Source: Streptomyces sp. A1136 (GTDB lineage Bacteria; Actinomycetota; Actinomycetes; Streptomycetales; Streptomycetaceae). Taken from it: 64,000 nt of DNA. Location of the stretch: contig NZ_SSBJ01000017.1 of NCBI RefSeq assembly GCF_004795055.1, forward strand, positions 62,001 through 126,000, given 5' to 3'. Every line of letters begins with the position of its first letter. The first letter of the stretch is position 1. The notes beneath the pieces were generated by a model that was not told the DNA's origin, searched no databases, and saw only the letters and a program-made list of their open reading frames with translations. Of the stretch, positions 58,762 to 64,000 are shown in pieces. The translations under genes were made by a program, and so were the position numbers.

Positions 58762-60312
58762 CTACGAGGCCAGGTTCAGGAGGGCTTCGGGAGCCTCCGC
58801 CGGCTCCGCCGCGACCGGGGCGGGAGCTCCGATGCCCCGCATCGAGACGACCGCGGCCACCGCCGCCGCGAGCAGCAGCGCCGTACCGCCCCAGGCCGCG
58901 TACCGCATCCCGTGGACGAAGGCCTCCCGGGCCAGTGTCAGGACCTGGCCGCCGGTTTCGCCGCCGAGCCGCTGGGCCACCGCGACCGCCCCGCCCAGGG
59001 TCTCCCGCACGGCGGGGTCGGCGTCGGCCAGGTCGCCGCGGTAGACGGCGGTTCCGAGGCTGCCGAGGAGCGCCATCCCGAGGGCCCCGCCGAACTCCTG
59101 CCCCGTCTCCAGCAGGGAGGCGGCCGAACCGGCCTTCTCGGCGGGGGCCGAGCCGAGCGCCATGTCGGAGACCAGGGACATCACCGTCACGATGCCCGAG
59201 GCGAGGACGCCCGCGGCGACCAGCAGCAGCCACAGCGAGTCGGTGTCGACCAGCCCCATCAGGGCGAACCCGACGGCGGCGAGGGCGAACCCGCCGGCGA
59301 TGACGTAGGCGCGGTCGGTCTTCTGGGCGATGGCCGCACCGACGGGGGCGGCGGCGCCGATCGCCAGCGAGGGGGCGAGGCTCCACAGGGCTGCTTCGAG
59401 GGTGCCCATGCCCAGGACCGACTGGAGGTACTGGGTGGTGAAGTAGGCGGAACCCATCATGGCGAAGGCGGCGACGGTGTTCAGGCCGATGCCGGCCCCG
59501 AAGCCGCGGCCCCGGAAGAGGTCCCGGCTGATCATGGCGTCCGTACGGGTGCGCTGGCGGCGCAGGAAGACGTACCCGAAGGCCAGGCCGACGGCGACGC
59601 TGACGAGGTGGAGCGGCTCGACGCCCTCGGCGGCGATCTCCTTGAGGCCGTAGACCAGCGGCAGGACGGCGGCCATCGACAGCGGGACGCTCGACAGGTC
59701 GAAGCGGCCGGGGGCGGGGTCCTTGAACTCCGGGACGAGCAGGGGGACCAGGAGCAGCAGGAGCAGCATCGCGGGGACGTTGACGAGGAAGACCGACCCC
59801 CACCAGAAGTGGTCGAGCAGCAGACCGCTCATGACGGAACCGAGGGCGATTCCGCCGGTCATCGCGCCGGACCAGATGGCGATCGCCTGACCGCGCTGCC
59901 GGGCGTCCCGGAAGAGGTTGCGGACGAGCGCCAGCGTGGACGGCATCAGGGTCGCGCCGCCGATGCCGAGCAGGACGCGGGCCGCGATCAGCATCTCGGG
60001 GCTGGTGGCGTAGGCGGCGCCGACCGAGGCGAGGCCGAAGGCCGTCGCGCCCATCAGCAGCAGCTTGCGGCGGCCGATCCGGTCGCCCAGCGAACCCATG
60101 GTGATGAGGAGTCCGGAGAGGGCGAAGGCGTAACTGTCGAAGATCCACAGCTGCTGGGTGGCGCTCGGGTCCAGCTGTCGGGTGATCGCGGGGATGGCGA
60201 AGTAGAGGACGGAGACGTCCATCGAGACCAGGAGCAGGGGCAGCACGAGGACGGTGAAGGCGATCCATTCACGGCGGCCGGCCAGGCGGTTCGGAGCGGC
60301 GGGGTTCGTCAT
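58762..60312 (-). CDS. MFS drug-type exporter, DHA2 family
   Basis: A 516-aa transporter with 14 predicted helices. It begins MTNPAAPNRLAGRREWIAFTVLVLPLLLVSMDVSVLYFAIPAI; motif A is MGSLGDRIGRRKLLLMG, and the DHA2-type D in helix 1 (SMDVSVL) and motif C (GGIALGSVMSGLLLDHFWWGSVFLVNVPA) are clear. It is a proton-driven exporter of antibiotics or metabolites. It is divergent from a TetR gene with 89 bp between starts, and the repeats there are the likely operator. Confidence 0.92.
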   Translation of the reverse strand: MTNPAAPNRLAGRREWIAFTVLVLPLLLVSMDVSVLYFAIPAITRQLDPSATQQLWIFDSYAFALSGLLITMGSLGDRIGRRKLLLMGATAFGLASVGAAYATSPEMLIAARVLLGIGGATLMPSTLALVRNLFRDARQRGQAIAIWSGAMTGGIALGSVMSGLLLDHFWWGSVFLVNVPAMLLLLLLVPLLVPEFKDPAPGRFDLSSVPLSMAAVLPLVYGLKEIAAEGVEPLHLVSVAVGLAFGYVFLRRQRTRTDAMISRDLFRGRGFGAGIGLNTVAAFAMMGSAYFTTQYLQSVLGMGTLEAALWSLAPSLAIGAAAPVGAAIAQKTDRAYVIAGGFALAAVGFALMGLVDTDSLWLLLVAAGVLASGIVTVMSLVSDMALGSAPAEKAGSAASLLETGQEFGGALGMALLGSLGTAVYRGDLADADPAVRETLGGAVAVAQRLGGETGGQVLTLAREAFVHGMRYAAWGGTALLLAAAVAAVVSMRGIGAPAPVAAEPAEAPEALLNLAS

Positions 60313-60333
60313 GGGCAGGACAGTACAAGGGAT

Positions 60334-60386
60334 CTATACGGCTGTCTAGTACGACTGTATAGAACTGCCGTCTAGGACGGTTGTAT
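60334..60386. promoter_or_regulatory. Repeat-rich operator between MFS exporter and TetR gene
   Basis: Two 20-bp copies, GCTGTCTAGTACGACTGTAT (60341-60360) and GCCGTCTAGGACGGTTGTAT (60367-60386), start 26 bp apart. The second contains the exact dyad CCGTC-TAG-GACGG. CTATAC (60334-60339) and GTATAG (60357-60362) form an outer inverted repeat. This arrangement is typical of a TetR autoregulatory operator. Confidence 0.75.
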
Positions 60387-60401
60387 TGATACCGTGGCGG
60401 C

Positions 60402-61007
60402 ATGGGACATCGTGAGGATCTGCTCGCAGGCGCCAAGCAGTGCCTGGTCGACAAGGGATTCGTGCGCACCACGGCGCGCGACATCGTGAAGGCTTCCGGC
60501 ACCAACCTGGCGTCGATCGGCTACCACTACGGCTCGAAGGACGCCCTGCTCACCCAGGCGTTCATCGAACTCATCCAGGAGTGGGGCGAAGGTTTCCAGG
60601 GCGGGCTGGGCGGCGAGGGCGGCTCGCCGGAACGCTTCCGCGCCGTATGGGAGGGGGTCCTGTCCCAACAGGCGGGCGGGGGGCCGATCTGGGCGGCCAG
60701 CCTGGAGGTGGCGCTGAGCGGGGACCGGTTGCCGGAACTGCGGAGCATGCTCGCCCACTCCCAGGTGGAGGGGCGCAAGGGCCTGATCGCGATGTTCACC
60801 GGGCGACCCGAGGAGGAGCTGACGGAGCGGGAAGTGCGCACCCTGGGCACCTTCTACCAGGCGCTGCTGAACGGTCTGATGATCCAGTGGATCTTCGACC
60901 CCGAATCGGCGGCCACCGCCGAGGAGTTCAGCGAGGGGATGCGTCTGGCGGCCGAGCGCATGTGCGAGGCCTCCGGAGGAGAGACGACGGGCGACGGGGA
61001 CGCGTAG
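60402..61007 (+). CDS. TetR-family repressor
   Basis: A 201-aa regulator. The N-terminal HTH is DLLAGAKQCLVDKGFVRTTARDIVKASGTNLASIGYHYGSKDALLTQAF, the standard TetR pattern. The C-terminal part is a helical ligand domain (TetR_C-like) with FTGRPEEELTEREVRTLGTFYQALLNGLMIQWIFDPESAATAEEF. The ATG at 60402 is preceded by a short leader. It likely represses the divergent MFS exporter and itself until a toxic ligand binds. Confidence 0.9.
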   Translation: MGHREDLLAGAKQCLVDKGFVRTTARDIVKASGTNLASIGYHYGSKDALLTQAFIELIQEWGEGFQGGLGGEGGSPERFRAVWEGVLSQQAGGGPIWAASLEVALSGDRLPELRSMLAHSQVEGRKGLIAMFTGRPEEELTEREVRTLGTFYQALLNGLMIQWIFDPESAATAEEFSEGMRLAAERMCEASGGETTGDGDA

Positions 61008-61115
61008 GCCGGATGCGGCCGGGGCGCCGCGACCGCCGGCGTTCCGGCGGAAAGCATGCGGTACCGGGCGCCGCCCTGTGCCTATCGTCGCTGGTCACCC
61101 CCCAAGGAGGTCAAC

Positions 61116-62282
61116 GTGACGGAATGGACCACCACCGCTGTCGGACCCGACGTCCTGCGCGGCGCGCTCGAACTGGAGCGCACCGCCCACGGCGTGCTGC
61201 CGCACCGGCTGCCCGCCCGGGCGCGGCGACAGTGCCCCGATCCCTACCTCGCGATGGTCGAGTCCCAGCCCTCGGGCGTCCGGCTCGCGTTCCGCACCCG
61301 CGCCACCGCCGTGGAACTGGACGTCCTGCCCACCAAGGTGGTCTACCGGGACGCCCCCGCTACGCCGGACGGACTCTACGAGCTGGTCGTCGACGGAGTC
61401 GTGACGGACCGGGCGGTCGCCCACGGCGGCAACGTGCGCACCGTCGACATGACGACCGGGGCGGCGGTGACCGACCCCGGGCCGGTCGCCACCGTCCGGT
61501 TCACCGGGCTGGCCGACCGCGAGAAGGACGTCGAGATCTGGCTGCCGCAGGCGGAGGTCACCGAGCTGGTGGCGCTGCGCACCGACGCCCCCGTCGCGGC
61601 GGTGGCCGACGGCGCCCGCCGGGTGTGGCTGCACCACGGCAGTTCGATCAGCCACGGATCGAGGGATTCCGGCCCCACGGGCACCTGGCCCGCCGTCGCC
61701 GCGCGCACGGGCGGCGTGGAGCTGATCAACCTCGGGTTCGGCGGCAACGCGCTGCTCGACCCCTTCACCGCCCGGGCCATGCGGGACGTCCCCGCCGACC
61801 TGATCAGCGTCAAGATCGGCATCAACCTGGTCAACACCGACCTGATGCGGCTGCGCGCCTTCGGACCTGCGGTCCACGGCTTCCTCGACACCCTGCGCGA
61901 GGGCCATCCGAGCGCGCCGTTGCTGGTCGTCTCCCCGATCCTGTGCCCGATCCAGGAGGACACCCCGGGGCCCCTCGCGCCGGAGTTCGAGGGCGGGACG
62001 CTGCGCTTCCGCGCGACGGGCGACCCGGCGGAACGGGCCGCGGGGAAGCTGACGTTGGCCGTCATCAGGGAGGAGCTGGCTCGGATCACCGCGTCGCGCG
62101 CGGCCGAAGACCCCAACCTGCACTACCTGGACGGCCGTGAACTCTACGGGGAGTCCGACCTGGCCGGATCGCCGCTGCCGGACGGGCTGCACCCCGACGC
62201 CGCCGGTCACCGCCGGATCGGGGAGAGGTTCGCGGAGCGGGTCTTCGGGGAAGGCGGCCCGTTCGCGGCGAAGGGCGCCTGA
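61116..62282 (+). CDS. SGNH/GDSL-type hydrolase with N-terminal beta domain
   Basis: A 388-aa protein. The N-terminal ~165 residues form a beta-rich accessory domain (VESQPSGVRLAFRTRATAVELDVLPTKVVYRD and WLPQAEVTELVALRTD). The catalytic part has HHGSSISHGSRDSGPTGTWP, where GSS (about 175-177) takes the place of the usual GDS, then LGFGGNALLDPFTARAMRDVPADLISVKIGINLVNTDL. The C-terminal DGLHPDAAGHRRIGERF holds Asp (about 356) and His (about 359) of the triad. There is no signal peptide. Substrate unknown. The GTG follows AAGGAGGT, an excellent ribosome site. Confidence 0.85.
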   Translation: MTEWTTTAVGPDVLRGALELERTAHGVLPHRLPARARRQCPDPYLAMVESQPSGVRLAFRTRATAVELDVLPTKVVYRDAPATPDGLYELVVDGVVTDRAVAHGGNVRTVDMTTGAAVTDPGPVATVRFTGLADREKDVEIWLPQAEVTELVALRTDAPVAAVADGARRVWLHHGSSISHGSRDSGPTGTWPAVAARTGGVELINLGFGGNALLDPFTARAMRDVPADLISVKIGINLVNTDLMRLRAFGPAVHGFLDTLREGHPSAPLLVVSPILCPIQEDTPGPLAPEFEGGTLRFRATGDPAERAAGKLTLAVIREELARITASRAAEDPNLHYLDGRELYGESDLAGSPLPDGLHPDAAGHRRIGERFAERVFGEGGPFAAKGA

Positions 62283-62313
62283 CGGGGCGGACCGTCGGAC
62301 CACACGGGCCCGT

Positions 62314-62339
62314 CGGACCGGACGGGCCCGTCCGGTCCG
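62314..62339. terminator. 26-bp perfect palindrome between convergent genes
   Basis: CGGACCGGACGGG (62314-62326) is followed at once by its exact reverse complement (62327-62339), 32 bp after the SGNH hydrolase stop and before the convergent PucR stop. It is a likely bidirectional terminator stem. The 56832-56857 palindrome has the same length and zero spacer. Confidence 0.65.
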
Positions 62340-62346
62340 GACGGAT

Positions 62347-62401
62347 CGTCAGGCGAGGCGGGCCGTCAGGCGAGGCGGGCCGTCAGACCAGGCGGGCCGT
62401 C
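62347..62401. repeat. Three tandem 17-bp repeats spanning the PucR-family stop codon
   Basis: Units at 62347-62363 and 62364-62380 are identical (CGTCAGGCGAGGCGGGC); the third (62381-62397) differs at three bases and contains the end and stop of the regulator gene. Read on the minus strand the copies after the stop would repeat the ending (TARLV then TARLA, each with TGA). Confidence 0.75.
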
Positions 62402-63624
62402 TTGAGCGCCATGTGGAGCAGCAGCCGGTCCTCGCCCTCGTCCAGGTCGAGCCCCGTCAGCTGCTCCACCCTGCCCAGCCGGTAGTACAGGGTCTGGCGG
62501 TGGATGCCGAGGGCCGCCGCCGCGCGGCCGGCCTGTCCCGCGCAGTCCAGGAACACCTCGGCGGTGCGGGCCAGTTCCCGGTGGGCCGGGCCGAGCAGGA
62601 CCCGGGTCGCCGGGTCGTCCACGGGGGCCGTCGCCAACGCTGCCAGCATCCGGTAGGGGCCGATCGCCGACCATCGGGCCACCGCGCCGAGCCGGGGCTG
62701 GGCGGTCGCCGCCCGGGCCGCCGCCCACGCCTGCGCCCAGGCATCGGCGAGCCCGGCCGGCCCGCGCCGGGGTTCGGCGATCCCGGCCGTCACGGGGGCG
62801 GCCGTCGCGGGCCGGGCCGTCGTGGTCCCGGCGGTCGCGGTCGTCGCGGTGGGGGCGGCCGTCGCCGGGGTGGTCCGCCGCGGCAGGAGCCGGGCCGCCA
62901 CCGTCTCGGCCGGGGCCAGGGCGTCGGCCGAGCGGAGCCTGACCAGCAGGGCCAGGCCACGCTCCGAACCGTCGCCGGGCGACCCCGGGCAGGGCGCCAC
63001 GCACACCGCCGCCGCGCCGGGCACCGAGCCGGGCGCATCCCCGGCCCACGGGGTCACGCAGACCACCGCGTGCAGGCCGTCGCCGTCCGGGCCCAGGGCG
63101 GAGCGCAGCGTGGCCTCCGCCATGTCCCGCTCCCAGCCCCGCCCGGCGGTGAGCGCCGTGCGGAACTCCCGCGAGAGGTCCGCCCCCGCCTTGGCCTCCT
63201 GCGCGAGGAGCACCCCGATCCGCTCGGCGACCTCCATGGCGGAGGCCAGCGTCTCAGGCCCGGGTCCCGCGCCCGTTCCGGGCTCCGGGTCCAGGAGCCA
63301 CACGTAGCCCTGCACGATGCCCCGGTACCGCACCGGGAGGCAGATCCGGCCCCGGAAGACCCCCGCGTCCGGAGCCGCGGGGATGCGTACCGGCCCCGTG
63401 GCGCGGGCGATCCCGAAGGCCTCGAACCAGGCGCGGACGGCAGCCGTGGACTGTCGGGTGAGGATCGACCGGGTCCGTACCGGGTCGAGAGTGAGTTCGC
63501 CGGAATCACCGTCGCTGTCGTGCGCGCCGAAGGCGATGAGGCGGAAGTCCCGGTTCTCCAGCGTCGCCGGGGCGCCGAGCAGCGCCGAGATCTCGTCCAC
63601 CAGGTCCTGGTAATCGCCCTTCAC
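62383..63624 (-). CDS. PucR-family regulator divergent from proline dehydrogenase
   Basis: A 413-aa regulator. It starts VKGDYQDLVDEISALLGAPATLENRDFRLIAFGAHD, an N-terminal sensing domain, has a central Ala/Thr-rich segment of variable type (PATAAPTATTATAGTTTA), and ends with the PucR C-terminal HTH: FLDCAGQAGRAAAALGIHRQTLYYRLGRVEQLTGLDLDEGEDRLLLHMALK. I place the start at the GTG 63624 (site GGTGGGAG 9 bases before) rather than an ATG 13 codons earlier. It is divergent from the proline dehydrogenase gene, and in actinobacteria a PucR-type activator (mycobacterial PruC) controls proline breakdown. The 200-bp divergent region is the likely target. Confidence 0.9.
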   Translation of the reverse strand: MKGDYQDLVDEISALLGAPATLENRDFRLIAFGAHDSDGDSGELTLDPVRTRSILTRQSTAAVRAWFEAFGIARATGPVRIPAAPDAGVFRGRICLPVRYRGIVQGYVWLLDPEPGTGAGPGPETLASAMEVAERIGVLLAQEAKAGADLSREFRTALTAGRGWERDMAEATLRSALGPDGDGLHAVVCVTPWAGDAPGSVPGAAAVCVAPCPGSPGDGSERGLALLVRLRSADALAPAETVAARLLPRRTTPATAAPTATTATAGTTTARPATAAPVTAGIAEPRRGPAGLADAWAQAWAAARAATAQPRLGAVARWSAIGPYRMLAALATAPVDDPATRVLLGPAHRELARTAEVFLDCAGQAGRAAAALGIHRQTLYYRLGRVEQLTGLDLDEGEDRLLLHMALKTARLV

Positions 63625-63823
63625 CCGGCCATTCTCCCACCCTCGCGACCGGCAGTCAGACATATGTATGAGATAGCCGCCACGGATGCGTGACAGCTGT
63701 CGATAGCAGAGGATCGTGGAGATCCTTAGGTTTCACGGTGGTTTTACTTGCGTTTTTCTTACGTCCCCCGCCCATCCGGCGACGGATCGTATGTCCGCTT
63801 CTGCCACCCGTTGGAGGTGCCCC
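63625..63823. promoter_or_regulatory. Divergent control region, PucR regulator / proline dehydrogenase
   Basis: About 200 bp that should hold both promoters and the regulator's sites. It is noticeably more AT-rich (63660-63790, e.g. TTAGGTTTCACGG, TTACTTGCG) than its surroundings. A TTAGGTTT stretch resembles half an iron box, but symmetry is lacking. Confidence 0.4.
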
Positions 63824-64000
63824 GTGCTGGGTCCCGCGATCCTCGCCGCGTCGCGCAGCGACAAGATGCGCCGAATCGTCTCTGCCGCCCCCGTGACCAA
63901 GCCCGTGGTGAACCGGTTCATCCCCGGCGAGACGGTCGACCAGGTCATCCCGATCGTCCGGGACCTCACCCGCAAGGGCCTGGAGGTCACCCTCGACGTC
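63824..64000 (+). CDS. Proline dehydrogenase, N-terminal part (cut by window edge)
   Basis: The 59 visible residues start at GTG (VLGPAILAASRSDKMRRIVSAAPVTKPVVNRFIPGETVDQVI) with GGAGGTG 6 bases upstream. The N-terminus matches the monofunctional actinobacterial proline dehydrogenase that oxidises proline to pyrroline-5-carboxylate with FAD. It is cut at 64000. Divergent from the PucR-family regulator, its likely activator. A P5C dehydrogenase gene is expected just beyond the window. Confidence 0.85.
   Translation, partial: MLGPAILAASRSDKMRRIVSAAPVTKPVVNRFIPGETVDQVIPIVRDLTRKGLEVTLDV

Noticed and set aside
56942..60268. 1108-codon open frame on the minus strand
   Set aside because: It runs antisense through serA and along another frame of the MFS gene; composition artefact.
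63720..63740. Second iron box before proline dehydrogenase (TTAGGTTT)
   Set aside because: Only one half-site; no inverted partner.

Overview
This window is chromosomal DNA from a Streptomyces-type actinobacterium. The evidence is very high GC with strong third-position GC bias, many GTG and some TTG starts, 4-base start/stop overlaps, Streptomyces family pairs (XRE regulator with DUF397), a DmdR/IdeR-type iron box, and a gene order (glyA-gcvH-gcvT, peptide ABC operon, cysteine desulfurase-mnmA, ligA, GGDEF/EAL gene, gatC-gatA-gatB, ilvB-ilvN-ilvC-serA, then PucR regulator and proline dehydrogenase) that I recognise from the core of Streptomyces chromosomes. Most of it is conserved housekeeping DNA. 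There are no insertion sequences, phage genes, CRISPR arrays, tRNAs or rRNAs that I can see. The left edge cuts glyA and the right edge cuts the proline dehydrogenase gene.

Layout. 1-3050: glycine cleavage operon on the minus strand behind a tandem glycine riboswitch. 3200-5550: a P-loop ATPase and two tandem SseB-like proteins. 6100-12310: a five-gene oligopeptide/dipeptide ABC transporter operon with a hairpin after the binding-protein gene. 12650-18520: a TRIC-like membrane protein, thioesterase, cysteine desulfurase, cell-wall amidase, tRNA 2-thiouridylase (which uses sulfur from the desulfurase) and a quinone-reductase-like enzyme. 18650-26690: GlxA-type regulator, DUF1330 protein, SDR, MetE-like barrel, DNA ligase and a membrane c-di-GMP phosphodiesterase (RmdB type). 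27120-30700: gatC-gatA-81-aa ORF-gatB.

30790-39330 is the most accessory part. It holds a transmembrane Ser/Thr kinase with an extracellular lectin-like domain, an XRE/DUF397 pair, a frameshifted alpha/beta-hydrolase relic, and an iron-box-controlled pair (penicillin acylase family plus siderophore-type acyltransferase). DinB-like, GNAT and cupin-like genes follow. 39490-49750: MMPL transporter, an acidic membrane protein with three 11-bp direct repeats in its promoter, a 57-aa protein, a large LuxR-type ATPase regulator, a PQQ-dehydrogenase-like lipoprotein, an aldo/keto reductase and a 2-hydroxyacid dehydrogenase.

50020-58650: a second c-di-GMP protein (PAS-GGDEF with a degenerate EAL), then the branched-chain amino acid genes with a leader peptide and attenuator, then serA. 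58760-64000: MFS exporter divergent from its TetR regulator, an SGNH-type hydrolase, and a PucR regulator divergent from proline dehydrogenase.

The best candidate for new biology is the iron-box acylase/acyltransferase operon (34494-37334). Its families fit tailoring or recycling of hydroxamate siderophores, yet no siderophore assembly gene lies nearby in this window. Other leads are the 11-bp repeat promoter at 41952-41996, the 81-aa gene embedded between gatA and gatB, and the self-duplicated DUF397 protein beside the kinase.
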